NCBI RefSeq assembly: GCF_009914315.1
Contig: NZ_CP042596.1
Location: 4,216,001-4,280,000 of the forward strand
DNA length: 64,000 bases
Direction: 5' to 3'
From: Granulicella sp. WH15
Lineage (GTDB): Bacteria > Acidobacteriota > Terriglobia > Terriglobales > Acidobacteriaceae
Of this stretch, positions 40,120 to 50,085 are shown in pieces (the stretch's first letter is position 1; each line of letters begins with the position of its first letter). A program made the position numbers and the translations under genes. Below the pieces are notes generated by a model. The model was not told the DNA's origin. It was given only the letters and a program-made list of their open reading frames with translations, and searched no databases.

Positions 40120-40280
40120 AGCCCCTAGATGCAGCGCCACTCGACTTAGAACTGCCACTAAGCAGGACTAACTGTATCTGGCACCCCTAGATCGATGGGA
40201 CAGAGTCTCACGGAGTTATCCGTTCGAGAACAGCGTTTCTAAAGAACAATTCAGGCCTTTAAACCTCAGGGAGGTTGTGT

Positions 40281-43034
40281 ATGCACACGTCTATCCGACG
40301 CAGTGTTGTCGTTACATTCGTGTTTTTCGTCTCAGTTGTATCAGCCCTTTTCGCGCAATCGGCTGGAAGCTCCGGCACCGTCTATGGCACGGTGACCGAT
40401 GCCTCCGGCGCGGTTGTTCCGAGTGCTTCCATTACTCTGGAAAACCCTGTAAGTCATTATGCCCAGCAGACCAAGTCGGACGGCGCGGGCAAGTATCAGC
40501 TCACCAATCTTCCACTGAATCCCTATCACCTTACGATTGCGGCGGCAGGATTTTCGACGATCTCCCGGGATGTCGATGTGCGTTCGTTCGTGCCCATCAT
40601 TCTCGCGATCAGCCTGAAGGCGGGCAGCAGCACCACTGTGGTTAACGTCGATGCGGGCGACCTGCTCGAAAACGACTCGACCTTCCATACCGACGTCGAC
40701 CGCAAGCTCTTTGATCGACTTCCCCTGGAGAGCCAGTCGTCGTCTCTCAGTTCGCTGGTTACGCTGGCCTCGCCGGGTATCGCGGCCGACTCAAACGGTC
40801 TCTTCCACGGCCTCGGCGACCACGCCTCCAACTCCTTCTCCATCGACGGCCAACCCATTACAGACCAGCAGAGCAAGGTGTTTTCGAACCAGATTCCTTC
40901 TAACTCGGTGCAATCGCTCGAGGTTATCTCCGGCGCACCTCCGGCTGAGTACGGCGGCAAGACCAGCGTCGTGATCCAGGTGACCACCCGCTCGGGACAG
41001 GGCGTGCATACGCCGACTGGAGCCATTACCGCTTCGTACGGCACCTTCGGCTCGGCGACCGGCTCGGTGGACCTGAGCTATGGCGGCGATAAGTGGGGTA
41101 ACTTCATCGAGGTAGACGGACTGAACACAGGACGCTTTCTCGATCCGCCGGAGTTTGTTGTCTTCCACGATAAGGGCAACGAAGTCAACAGCTTCGATCG
41201 CTTCGACCGGCAACTCTCTCCGCGCGACTCCATCCACGTCAACCTGGGTCTGAGCCGCTCGTGGTTCCAGACGCCAAACGCTTACGACAATCTGAATGTT
41301 CAAAATGTAGTCAGCGCCGGGAGCAGCGCCAACCCGGTCATCGGCAGTGTAGGCGATGCCGATCAGAGATCGAAGATCGTTACCTTCAATATCGCACCGA
41401 CTTACACGCACACCATTGGAGCTAACTCGGTCTTCAACGTGGGGGCTTATGTTCGGCGCGACGCTTATAACTACTACCCTAGCAACAATCCTCTGGCCGA
41501 CCTGGGGCCGATTCAGGCTCAGTCCATCTCCCAGGCTCGCTCGCTGAATAACGTCGGCGTGCACGCGGACTACTCTTATGCAAAGGGCATCAACAATATC
41601 AAGGCTGGAGTCTTCTACTCGCAAACATTTCTCCGCGAGCATGACAACCTTGGCCTGGTTAACGCCGCCACCAATGCACCCTGCGTCGATGGGACAGGTA
41701 GCGGACTGCCGGGCTTTACCGATCCTTCGCAGTGCGATGGGATCAATAGCTTCTCCAACGATCCCTCGGTAGGTGGCTTTTATAACCCTGACCTTGCACC
41801 ATATGACCTTACTCGCGGCGGCTCACTCTATAACTACTTCGGACATACCGACGTAAAAGAACTCGCTCTTTATATTCAGGATCAAATCAAGACTGGTAAC
41901 TGGCTCTTTAATCTAGGCATCCGCGGCGATCTTTATAACGGACTTACTATCGCAAGACAGGCTGAGCCACGACTTGGCGTCGCCTACACTATCAAACAGA
42001 CCAATACTGTGCTGCGTGTGTCCTATGCGCGTACGCTCGAAACTCCCTTCAACGAGAACCTCGTTCTATCCAGCCAGGGCTGCGGCAATAATGTGCTGAA
42101 CCCGCTGCTGGCTTGCTCCCCTGGGATCTCTCCCGCGGCCAGCAACCTACAGCCCGGCTTCAGGAATGAGTTTCATGCCGGACTGCAGCAGGCCTTCGGC
42201 AAGAACCTGATCTTCAGCGGCGATTACATCTGGAAGTACACTCACAACGCCTTCGACTTCAGCGTCCTGGGCAACACCCCCATCACCTTCCCCATTGACT
42301 GGCATAACTCAAAGATCCCGGGCTTTGCTCTGCGCGTCGATGTTCCTAACTACCATAGCTTCTCCGCCTTCGTCATCATGTCCTCGGTGGCTGCACGCTT
42401 CTTCCCGCCGCAGAGCGCAGGCGCTGGTGCTGCACCGGCGCAGCAGGGAAGCACCTATCCCTTCCGCATCGACCACGATGAAAAGTTCAACGAGACAACG
42501 CACCTGCAGTACCAGTTTCCCCACAAACGCGGCCCGTGGGTCGGCTTCAACTGGCGCTACGACAGCGGACTTACTGCCGGCTCCGCTCCTTGCTACAACA
42601 CGACCGATCCCAACAGCCTCTGCCAGCCGATCTCCACAACCATCAATGGGCAACCTGCGGTTGACCTGAGTGGCTTTACCGCCGATCAGGAGTTTGAAGC
42701 AGGACTCGTCTGCAATGGCGTGAAAGCCACGCCGTACGCGGCTCTACCCACAACCTGCCTGGCCTCGCAGATCTCCTCGAAGCTGCTCAGCATCCCCGCA
42801 CCCGGCACCGAGAACGACGACAAGAATCCGCCACGCATTGCGCCGCGCAATGTGTTCGACGCATCAATTGGAGAAGACAATCTCTTTAACGGTGTGAAGT
42901 ATCGGTGGAGCCTTCGCGGCACGGCCGTCAACCTAACCAACAAGTACGCGCTGTACAACTTCCTTTCGACGTTCAGTGGAACCCACTACCTTACTCCGCG
43001 CACCTTTACCGCGGAGCTCGGTTACCACTTCTAA
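40281..43034 (+). CDS. TonB-dependent receptor with carboxypeptidase-regulatory-like domain (metal locus)
   Basis: A 917-aa outer-membrane receptor: signal peptide (VVVTFVFFVSVVSALFAQ), regulatory-like domain (GTVYGTVTDASGAVVPSASITLENP), plug (YGGKTSVVIQVTTRSGQG) and barrel ending FTAELGYHF. It is shorter than the other two receptors here and its plug differs. AGGGAGG precedes ATG 40281. A MerC-like gene follows 128 bp later and a His/Cys membrane protein precedes it, which suggests a metal or metallophore substrate rather than a sugar (inference). Confidence 0.88.
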   Translation: MHTSIRRSVVVTFVFFVSVVSALFAQSAGSSGTVYGTVTDASGAVVPSASITLENPVSHYAQQTKSDGAGKYQLTNLPLNPYHLTIAAAGFSTISRDVDVRSFVPIILAISLKAGSSTTVVNVDAGDLLENDSTFHTDVDRKLFDRLPLESQSSSLSSLVTLASPGIAADSNGLFHGLGDHASNSFSIDGQPITDQQSKVFSNQIPSNSVQSLEVISGAPPAEYGGKTSVVIQVTTRSGQGVHTPTGAITASYGTFGSATGSVDLSYGGDKWGNFIEVDGLNTGRFLDPPEFVVFHDKGNEVNSFDRFDRQLSPRDSIHVNLGLSRSWFQTPNAYDNLNVQNVVSAGSSANPVIGSVGDADQRSKIVTFNIAPTYTHTIGANSVFNVGAYVRRDAYNYYPSNNPLADLGPIQAQSISQARSLNNVGVHADYSYAKGINNIKAGVFYSQTFLREHDNLGLVNAATNAPCVDGTGSGLPGFTDPSQCDGINSFSNDPSVGGFYNPDLAPYDLTRGGSLYNYFGHTDVKELALYIQDQIKTGNWLFNLGIRGDLYNGLTIARQAEPRLGVAYTIKQTNTVLRVSYARTLETPFNENLVLSSQGCGNNVLNPLLACSPGISPAASNLQPGFRNEFHAGLQQAFGKNLIFSGDYIWKYTHNAFDFSVLGNTPITFPIDWHNSKIPGFALRVDVPNYHSFSAFVIMSSVAARFFPPQSAGAGAAPAQQGSTYPFRIDHDEKFNETTHLQYQFPHKRGPWVGFNWRYDSGLTAGSAPCYNTTDPNSLCQPISTTINGQPAVDLSGFTADQEFEAGLVCNGVKATPYAALPTTCLASQISSKLLSIPAPGTENDDKNPPRIAPRNVFDASIGEDNLFNGVKYRWSLRGTAVNLTNKYALYNFLSTFSGTHYLTPRTFTAELGYHF

Positions 43035-43162
43035 CCCGCGACACAACCATTGCGTGTTCGTATCGGCCGAGATTCTTCGGTCGATACAAACACGCTTTGT
43101 TCCATCCTTTTTTATTTACAAATTTGCAATTCGCTGCATCCTGCAGCAGGAGAAGTCACTCC

Positions 43163-43564
43163 ATGTGGCAACGTCAATCCCTGGTGGGAATGGTAGATCG
43201 GATCGGAATCATCGCCTCAGCCGCCTGCTTTGTTCACTGCGTCGGAGCACCTATCGTGCTCTCATTAATGGCGGTTTATGCCCACCTGCTACCAGCCGAA
43301 GAAACAACTCACCGAGTACTGGCCATCCTGGTAACGATACTCGGAGCAGTAGCCATCCTTTCCGGATATCAGAAGCATAAGAGGCGGTCGATCCTCGCTC
43401 TCATGGCGCTTGGCCTGGCACTTATCTCTACAGGCGCACTCTTCGGAGACCGACTGCCCTCACACTGGCTTGAGGTGGCAATTACATTGGCCGGAAGTAT
43501 CTGTATGATCACCGCACACCGGCAGAACCACACTTTCTGCAAACAATGTACGGCCTGCACCTAG
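43163..43564 (+). CDS. MerC-domain membrane protein
   Basis: A 133-aa inner-membrane protein with about four helices. The segment ASAACFVHCVGAPIVLSLMAVYA has the paired cysteines of MerC, and the C-terminus adds a CKQCTACT cluster. Classical MerC takes up Hg(II), but many MerC-domain proteins sit beside receptors without any mer genes and may handle other metals. No merA, merT or merR is present here. The ATG follows CAGGAG. Shares a strand with the preceding receptor. Confidence 0.82.
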   Translation: MWQRQSLVGMVDRIGIIASAACFVHCVGAPIVLSLMAVYAHLLPAEETTHRVLAILVTILGAVAILSGYQKHKRRSILALMALGLALISTGALFGDRLPSHWLEVAITLAGSICMITAHRQNHTFCKQCTACT

Positions 43565-43621
43565 ACAACAAAGCATAAGCCAGCTTGATGAAATAGCACT
43601 CTACGACAAGCGAGGCATACT

Positions 43622-43783
43622 ATGGCTTATTCGCATCGCATACGACGCTTCCGCGGCAGCAGAAAGCGACTCCAGCGTCTTCGCCTTAGCATCAGGCAAA
43701 GGTGGACAATACTGCTGATTGCCCTACTCTGCCTTCTCTCTGTTGCCGCTGGAGCATGGCTTGGAATTTCCTTCCGCGACTAA
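43622..43783 (+). CDS. 53-aa basic single-helix membrane peptide
   Basis: Translates as a strongly basic N-terminal half (MAYSHRIRRFRGSRKRLQRL then RLSIRQRW) and one membrane helix (TILLIALLCLLSVAAGAWLG), ending ISFRD. GAGG lies 7 bp before the ATG. It follows the MerC-like gene by 57 bp on the same strand. No family is recognised; the charge pattern predicts an N-in helix. Reality is supported by the ribosome-binding site and composition only. Confidence 0.45.
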   Translation: MAYSHRIRRFRGSRKRLQRLRLSIRQRWTILLIALLCLLSVAAGAWLGISFRD

Positions 43784-43849
43784 CTCAATCCCTGCCCTAT
43801 CAAGGCTACCAATCTTAAAAATTATTTCTACGCTGGCTACAAATAGTAA

Positions 43850-44821
43850 TCAATGCTCTTTCAGTATTTCCTCGATCTGCTCTTTGGAAACTGGCAAATG
43901 ATCCTCATTCTGCTTTAGCCATCCCATATAATCCTGCTCGATAACCTGAGTCCAGCGTGCATCAATCTGCCCGGCAGTGTACTTCCCTTCCTGAAGACGC
44001 TGATGTCCGAACATATCCCGCAGATGCGTACGCTCGGAGCTTTTCACTACCTTTTCCGCTAGCTGTGGAGGAATAAAAATCACTCCACCATTTCTACCTA
44101 GAACAACATCTCCAGGCATCGCCAACGCATGACCGATACGCACGGGCCCATTAATACTGACCATCGTCGAATTCAGCAGCTTTCCCGTTCGCAACGAGCC
44201 ATAGTGATGGGAGGGATCATAAGAACGCACGAACGCCGTAAAGTTTGGAAGCTCATCAAGTCCATTGATATCTCGAACAGCCCCGTCATAAACAATTCCG
44301 TTCCCAGATTTCGCATAAATGGCATTGCCCACGTTATCACCAATTGAAGGCCCATCCACCTTGAGCTGAAAATGATCGGCAACATAGACATCCCTAGGTT
44401 GTAGCATATCCACTGGCCATGCATTCATCGCACCAGCTCTGTGATCCTTCACGCCCTGCTCTTCGATCACCTTCTGAATATCGGGCCGTCCCGGCATCCA
44501 CACAGCCGTAAGCGCTCTCCCAACCAACACTTTATCGGAATGAATGGAAAGCCATCCATCTTCATACTGATGCATAAAGTTGGCCTCCTGCAGAGTAGCC
44601 CAGGCCTCTTCGAGAGTCACTGTCTTCATGCGGTCCAGAATGCTATCCGGCACCTTCGGCCGTCCATCAGCAAACCGCTCTCCTTGCCAGTCGGGCGTGT
44701 ACTTAATGACATCTTCACGTGTAAAAAACTCCTGCTGCGCCTTTACCTTTGGGACAGCAGCAATGAACGCCATCCAACATACAACAACTGCCACGTTCCA
44801 CTTCAATGTACGATCTAGCAT
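43850..44821 (-). CDS. Exported RraA/HMG-aldolase-like protein
   Basis: A 323-aa protein with a signal peptide (VAVVVCWMAFIAAVPKVKA) and an RraA-like fold: GAMNAWPVDMLQPRDVYVAD, GNAIYAKSGNGIVYDGAVRDINGL and GPVRIGHALAMPGDVVLGRNGGVIFIP. The last part holds the GDxxxGDxDG-like substrate region of 4-hydroxy-4-methyl-2-oxoglutarate aldolases. RraA-like enzymes split or decarboxylate oxo-acids; an exported version is unusual. AAGGAG precedes ATG 44821. Third gene of an AT-rich receptor-dehydratase-RraA unit. Confidence 0.82.
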   Translation of the reverse strand: MLDRTLKWNVAVVVCWMAFIAAVPKVKAQQEFFTREDVIKYTPDWQGERFADGRPKVPDSILDRMKTVTLEEAWATLQEANFMHQYEDGWLSIHSDKVLVGRALTAVWMPGRPDIQKVIEEQGVKDHRAGAMNAWPVDMLQPRDVYVADHFQLKVDGPSIGDNVGNAIYAKSGNGIVYDGAVRDINGLDELPNFTAFVRSYDPSHHYGSLRTGKLLNSTMVSINGPVRIGHALAMPGDVVLGRNGGVIFIPPQLAEKVVKSSERTHLRDMFGHQRLQEGKYTAGQIDARWTQVIEQDYMGWLKQNEDHLPVSKEQIEEILKEH

Positions 44822-44844
44822 CTTAACTTATCTCCTTCGTGGCG

Positions 44845-46107
44845 TTACAGATTAGGTTCAAACCAGGGTGTACCTTTGATCTGCGCCTTCTTGGCAGCAT
44901 CTTCATCCATCTCAACTCCAATACCAGGCTTGTCAGTCACAGTAATATAGCCGTTCACAATGATTTCGCCCTCTTTCACAAATGTTGTCCAAAGATCCAC
45001 ATGGTTGATCCAGTGCCACTCACAGACGAGGAAATTAGGTACTGCCGCACAGACATGAGCTGAGGCCATCTGCCCAATCGGCGATACAACGCAGTGAGGA
45101 GCAAACGGAATGTAATAGGCTTGCGCCATATTCGCGATCTTCTTCGCTTCAGAAAGCCCACCTACTTTTTGAATATCCGGCATGATGATGTCAGCCGCCT
45201 GCTTCTGGAGTAACTCCGTATATCCCCACCGCATGTACAAATTTTCTCCACAACAGATAGGCGTCGACGTTGAGTGCCGAATGTCGGCCATTGCATCGAT
45301 ATCTTCAGGCGGAACTGGCTCTTCAAGCCAGAGCAGCCTAAATGGCTCCAGCGCTTTTGCGACCTTCTTGCCCGTAGGAGCATCGTAGCGGCCGTGCATA
45401 TCGCAGGCCAGATCCATCTCCTTTGGAATCGACTCACGAACGTGAGCTACCCACTTCACCATGCGATCGATCTCACCATTGCTGGCCGTCCAATTGACCG
45501 AGTCAAACCGTGCGGGATCCTTGGCCTCATCCAGATCGATTTTCATCGCAGTGAATCCTTTGCTTTTGATCCAGGGAAGTTTCTTATCCGACTCGGGACC
45601 AAGTGGGTCATCCATGTCGGAGTCGCAATAGATCCTCACTTTATCGCGAAACTTACCACCTAACAATTGATACACGGGTAGTCCGAGTATTTTTCCTGCC
45701 AAATCCCAGAGCGCTATCTCAATCCCGGTCAGCGCAGTAATATATTGACCACCTTGCGCCCCTGCGAAGATTCCGGAGACCCGTACTCTCTCCCATAAAG
45801 CCTCGACATTGAGAGGATCCTGCCCGATCAATATCCTGCGAAAGCTGCGCACCAATGATGCTGTACCGACCGCCGCATCAGTCGATTCACCTTGTCCATA
45901 GAGCCCTGAATCCGTGTAAACACGTACATGAGTCTGTGGCCCATGTACATTAACCTGAGCCGTACGTATGTCTGTAATCTTCATCCTGGGACGTTGCTGT
46001 GGTGAACTGTTTGTCTGTATTGCCGCAGCCAATGTAGGAAGGGCAAAGGTTCCAAGGGCCGGCAGAGCAGCACCCTTCAATAATGACCTTCTCGAATACT
46101 GCGTCAT
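44845..46107 (-). CDS. Tat-exported enolase-superfamily sugar-acid dehydratase (mandelate racemase/galactonate dehydratase type)
   Basis: A 420-aa protein. Leader YSRRSLLKGAALPALGTFALP (twin-arginine) and then the MR/MLE domains. Ligands and bases: MKIDLDEA (Lys region), DLACDMHGRY (first metal Asp), LWLEEPVPPED (Glu), PICCGENLY (Glu) and APHCVVSPIG (His), the pattern of the D-galactonate or related acid-sugar dehydratases. It lies between a receptor and an RraA-like gene, suggesting dehydration of an imported sugar acid and cleavage of the product. AAAGGA lies before the ATG. Confidence 0.85.
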   Translation of the reverse strand: MTQYSRRSLLKGAALPALGTFALPTLAAAIQTNSSPQQRPRMKITDIRTAQVNVHGPQTHVRVYTDSGLYGQGESTDAAVGTASLVRSFRRILIGQDPLNVEALWERVRVSGIFAGAQGGQYITALTGIEIALWDLAGKILGLPVYQLLGGKFRDKVRIYCDSDMDDPLGPESDKKLPWIKSKGFTAMKIDLDEAKDPARFDSVNWTASNGEIDRMVKWVAHVRESIPKEMDLACDMHGRYDAPTGKKVAKALEPFRLLWLEEPVPPEDIDAMADIRHSTSTPICCGENLYMRWGYTELLQKQAADIIMPDIQKVGGLSEAKKIANMAQAYYIPFAPHCVVSPIGQMASAHVCAAVPNFLVCEWHWINHVDLWTTFVKEGEIIVNGYITVTDKPGIGVEMDEDAAKKAQIKGTPWFEPNL

Positions 46108-46155
46108 AATTTATTCCTTTCTTTGCTGTTGTGTAGAGTAAGTCTAGATTTCCAG

Positions 46156-49100
46156 TTAGAAGTTGATCTTCGCGGATATCTGAAGATCACGAGGATCAAC
46201 TCCCAAGATGGTTGAGGTAATGGCCTCCGACGTATTAGCGGGGGCAGAAGAATTAATCGTCTGGTTGGGAAAACTCATGGGAGGATGATTTAGCGCATTG
46301 AACGCGTCTAGCCGAGCCATTAGATTAATCTGTCTCCAGATCGGGAAGGTGCGAGCAAGAGAGAGATCGAAGTTCACTGTTTGAGGGCCACGGAGTGCTC
46401 CCCGCCCCTCAGTTCCAAATCGATATGCGGCCTCTCCCGTCGGGCACCCATTTGTAGCTGTGAGAGCAACCTGGCAGGGCACGGCGAAGGCTGCCGCATT
46501 AAACCAGTGGGCATAGTCCTGATGAGCAGGCTTTAGCGATACTCCAGGAATTCTATCCGGCCAGCAATTTGTCGCGTTATTTGGGCAACTACTCATGTTT
46601 GTTAACGTAAAGGGTAGGCCGCTTTGAATTGTGGCGATTCCATCGAACTCCCATCCTCCTGCAATCGCAGAAGCGATGCGATTCTCACCTAAGAATTTTC
46701 TCCCCCTGCCGAAGGGCAACTCCCAGACATAACTACCGACAAACCGATGAGGAACGTTATAACCAGATGGTCCGTAAGCACCTAGAATATTTGTAATCGT
46801 CTGCGTGCTGCCTACTGCACCGCCACTGTTAGTAGCTCCGCCATAGTCAAGGGACTTAGAGTAGCTATAGCTGGCGATCAGGCTTAATCCCCCGCTCAAC
46901 CTCTTGGTCAATTTTGCATTCAGACCGTTGTAGTTTCCGCGATTTGTATTTTGGCAGTAGTTAATCGAGCGGATTGACGCTATTCCAGGAATAGTCACAC
47001 GGCTATTGGATGAAATACTCGACGGTCCAGGCTCTACCTCTTGCGGATTAAAACAGTAAAGCAAGTGATTCGAGTGACTTCCCGCATAGGCAACTTCAAG
47101 TAGGTAATCATTCAAGAACTGCTGTTCGATGTTGAGCGTATAACTCTGGAAGGAAGGCGTTTGGTTTGCATAAGCCAATCCAATAATGCTGGGATTTGCA
47201 GCGATTAAAGCCGCTGTACCAACAGGTTTCACAGGTGTGGGCACAGGAAAAGGCTGCGACAATAGTGGCTCAGAAGTTGCCAACTGTGAACTTGTTGGGT
47301 AGTTATTGGTAAAAGTTGCAGAATTTTGAGTAACAGCCCATGGATTCTGAATCCCCAGAAGGCCTGTCCCGGTTGGCTCTTGAGGAAAATAGGAGATCGC
47401 ATATCCGCCACGAACCACCGTCTTGCCCTTGCCTGTTATGTCATAGGAAAATCCAATACGTGGGCCAAAGTTTCTATACTGAGTCTTAACATTAGCCGTA
47501 TCGGATACTCCAGGCGTATCGGCGTAGATCAGACTCAAACTCGCCATATCAAAGTTCGTCAAGCGATTCTTCTGCTCCGTATATGGAGTAATCAGATCCC
47601 ACCTCATTCCCAGATTCAAACTGAGACGTGGAGTTACCTTCCAATCATCCTGGACGTATGCCGCATGTTCCCAAGTCGTCAATACATAGGGGTTCAGCAG
47701 CACTCCCCTGGTCGCCCCGGCAGCAGTTCCATTAGCCATCAACCCCATCTCGAGTGATGCAAGGCCATCTCCACCCGATGCGGTCTGTGGATTATTTGTC
47801 AGATTGAGACCGAAAGTAAGAGTGCCACGCGTATTGATCCCGGTAAAAGGAGAAGCCTGATCGTCGACGAGACGATAACCAAACTTTATTGAATGTGAAC
47901 CTCTGGTCCAGGAAACACTATCTTCTATCTGATAGCTGGTCTGTCGTGCCTGAATAGGCAAAAAATTGGGTCCGTCATTAATTGCCGTGTAAGCACCTGC
48001 TACCCCTGAAATGGTAAGTGTCGGAATTCCCGAAGTAGCGTCGTTGAAGTTAATTCCATTAATTCCCAAACCCGTTGCACCGTTCAGTCCATAATCCGAC
48101 TGCTGTGTCAGTGGATTGGTATGCGCGTAACCAATACTGAACTGATTTACCCATGATGGCGAAAAAACGTGAGTTTCGCTAAGTACTGCCCCGCCAGCAA
48201 GCAAAACAGTGTTCTGACCACCCGAGATATACGGCCCCAGATTGTATTTCTCCTGAAGTCCGGCAGGTGTTCTAATGCAACAGCCACCTTGGCCTTTTGC
48301 AGAAAAACCAGTAAATCGTTCATAACTGTAACGACCAAACATTGAATCCTTGCTGCCGACCTTATAATCGACGCGGATATTCCCGCCATTGTCATTAAGA
48401 GTGGTTCCAATGCTATCGGTATAGTTGTTTATCAACCCACCAGTCTGAGGCAATGGATAGATACTCGCGACTGTGAGACCAACAGCGTTTAGATATTTTT
48501 GAGGTATGACGTTATTTGCCAGTGGGGTACGAGCAAAAGTCGCCTGTCCATTTACCGTTACAAGTGTCGTGGAGTATGGGTCATAGATCTGACCTCCCGA
48601 CGGATTGCCACCACTATCAATACACAATCCATCGGCGTTGAGTGATCCGCCGTTTCCCGCACAGAGTTCACTGAAGTTGCCGGTTCTCTCCAGGGCCGTT
48701 GGCACCGTGTCGACAAAGGTATTTCCCTGAATCTGGGTCTCACCATAGTAATCCATGAAAAAGAATGCTTTGTCCTTCCAGATAGGGCCACCCAATGCTG
48801 CCCCGAACTGATTTCGAATAAAATTTTGCTTGATTGCAGGGGGACGATTGAAGTAGCTTCTCGCGCTCAGATCTTTGTCACGATGGTATTCAAATACCTC
48901 ACCATGAAATTGATTTGTGCCCGATCTTGTCTGCGTCGTCACGATACCGCTGCCGCGGCCGTACTCTGCGGAGTAAACGCCTGTAAGAACCTTAAACTCT
49001 GAGATTGACTCAACTGACGGTTGCACCATCACTGTATTAAACGTGAACTCATTGTCCATAATTCCGTCAACGAGCCATCCACTTGAGTTTTGTTGGGCCC

Positions 49101-49659
49101 CCAGCGCATTGAAGTCCGAAGCCGCACGCGGATTATAAGTGCTCTGCCCCGAGAGGTTTTCTCCTTGCTGTCCTGTCGTTACGCCAGGAACCAGATAGAC
49201 AAGTTGTGCGAAGTTGCGACCATTGAGCGGGAGAGCTTCAATTGGCTTCTGTCCGATTACTTCTCCGAGCTCGGCCGTCTCTGATCGGATTAACGGTGCA
49301 GCGCTCGTCACCTCAATCGACTCCGAGATTGAACCGACCTTGAGGGCGAAGTCAAGGCGCGCGCGTTGATCGACGTCTATCTGCGTGGGTGGTGAAGCTT
49401 GCCGCTGAAACCCTTGCTTTTCTACGGTAACGCGATAACTTCCGGGCGGAAGAAATGGAACCACATAGTTTCCATCCTCGCCGGAAATAACCGTCTGGCT
49501 TGTATTTCTTTCAATATTGGTGACGGTTATAGAAGCTCCATCAACCTGAGCTCCCATTGCGTCATGCACGTTTCCTACGATCGTTCCGCTTGTCTGAGCG
49601 GATGCGAGTGAGACTGTCAACAGGACTGAACCTAAAAATATCTGAGCACGCCTGAGCAT
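46156..49659 (-). CDS. Oar-type TonB-dependent receptor (sugar-acid locus)
   Basis: A 1167-aa receptor: signal peptide (AQIFLGSVLLTVSLASAQ), regulatory-like domain (GTIVGNVHDAMGAQVDGASITVTN ... YVVPFLPPGSYRVTVEKQGF), plug (IEALPLNGRNFAQLVYLVPG ... YGRGSGIVTTQTRSGTNQF) and a barrel ending LQISAKINF. GGGAG precedes ATG 49659; ATG 49671 would add four residues. Codon use is more AT-rich than for the receptor at 30-34 kb. The downstream dehydratase and RraA genes suggest an acidic sugar as substrate (inference). Confidence 0.9.
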   Translation of the reverse strand: MLRRAQIFLGSVLLTVSLASAQTSGTIVGNVHDAMGAQVDGASITVTNIERNTSQTVISGEDGNYVVPFLPPGSYRVTVEKQGFQRQASPPTQIDVDQRARLDFALKVGSISESIEVTSAAPLIRSETAELGEVIGQKPIEALPLNGRNFAQLVYLVPGVTTGQQGENLSGQSTYNPRAASDFNALGAQQNSSGWLVDGIMDNEFTFNTVMVQPSVESISEFKVLTGVYSAEYGRGSGIVTTQTRSGTNQFHGEVFEYHRDKDLSARSYFNRPPAIKQNFIRNQFGAALGGPIWKDKAFFFMDYYGETQIQGNTFVDTVPTALERTGNFSELCAGNGGSLNADGLCIDSGGNPSGGQIYDPYSTTLVTVNGQATFARTPLANNVIPQKYLNAVGLTVASIYPLPQTGGLINNYTDSIGTTLNDNGGNIRVDYKVGSKDSMFGRYSYERFTGFSAKGQGGCCIRTPAGLQEKYNLGPYISGGQNTVLLAGGAVLSETHVFSPSWVNQFSIGYAHTNPLTQQSDYGLNGATGLGINGINFNDATSGIPTLTISGVAGAYTAINDGPNFLPIQARQTSYQIEDSVSWTRGSHSIKFGYRLVDDQASPFTGINTRGTLTFGLNLTNNPQTASGGDGLASLEMGLMANGTAAGATRGVLLNPYVLTTWEHAAYVQDDWKVTPRLSLNLGMRWDLITPYTEQKNRLTNFDMASLSLIYADTPGVSDTANVKTQYRNFGPRIGFSYDITGKGKTVVRGGYAISYFPQEPTGTGLLGIQNPWAVTQNSATFTNNYPTSSQLATSEPLLSQPFPVPTPVKPVGTAALIAANPSIIGLAYANQTPSFQSYTLNIEQQFLNDYLLEVAYAGSHSNHLLYCFNPQEVEPGPSSISSNSRVTIPGIASIRSINYCQNTNRGNYNGLNAKLTKRLSGGLSLIASYSYSKSLDYGGATNSGGAVGSTQTITNILGAYGPSGYNVPHRFVGSYVWELPFGRGRKFLGENRIASAIAGGWEFDGIATIQSGLPFTLTNMSSCPNNATNCWPDRIPGVSLKPAHQDYAHWFNAAAFAVPCQVALTATNGCPTGEAAYRFGTEGRGALRGPQTVNFDLSLARTFPIWRQINLMARLDAFNALNHPPMSFPNQTINSSAPANTSEAITSTILGVDPRDLQISAKINF

Positions 49660-50085
49660 ATGATCTCCCATCCAGCACTCAACCTAGCGTCGTCAGATAA
49701 GGCTTAGACAGTCACTGTGATTACGCAGGCTTTGTCTAAACTGACGGCCCTATCGCTAAGCGGGTCCAACCATACACCACCATCAACGATACGTGTCAAG
49801 CCTTTTAAGTGCTAAAACAGCTACTTTGATGCGAATACTTCATTAGTCCCATAAATTTGTAGATTGAAATACAAAATGAAAATTTCACATAATGAAATTT
49901 CAGCGGAATTTGTTACCCCTAACGATGAAGTGCTCGTAGGAGAGCTGTGCCTAGTCGAAGTGGGGAAAAGTACGGATCAATAAATCTGTGAATGACCCGA
50001 GGAGGAAGTTGCTTTTTGCAATACGCTCTTTTGTCCACACAATCGTTAAGTGCAAGTTCGAACAATTCGTCTGGCAAAGCAGGTT
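49660..50085. other. 426-bp AT-rich promoter region of the receptor operon
   Basis: No gene is evident. The region from about 49790 to 49920 is strongly AT-rich and holds the paired palindromes at 49877-49902, listed separately. It carries the presumed minus-strand promoter of the receptor-dehydratase-RraA genes. Confidence 0.6.
49877..49902. promoter_or_regulatory. Paired palindromes, candidate IclR operator
   Basis: TGAAAATTTCA (49877-49887) and TGAAATTTCA (49893-49902), both perfect palindromes, stand 15-16 bp apart centre to centre, with a further GAAAT at 49866-49870. They resemble the E. coli IclR operator core (GGAAATNATTTCC), lie between the receptor and the iclR-type gene, and have a near copy upstream of that gene (51135-51145). 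Confidence 0.5.

Noticed and set aside
43163..43564. Mercury-resistance operon
   Set aside because: Only the MerC-like protein is present; no merR, merT, merP or merA nearby.
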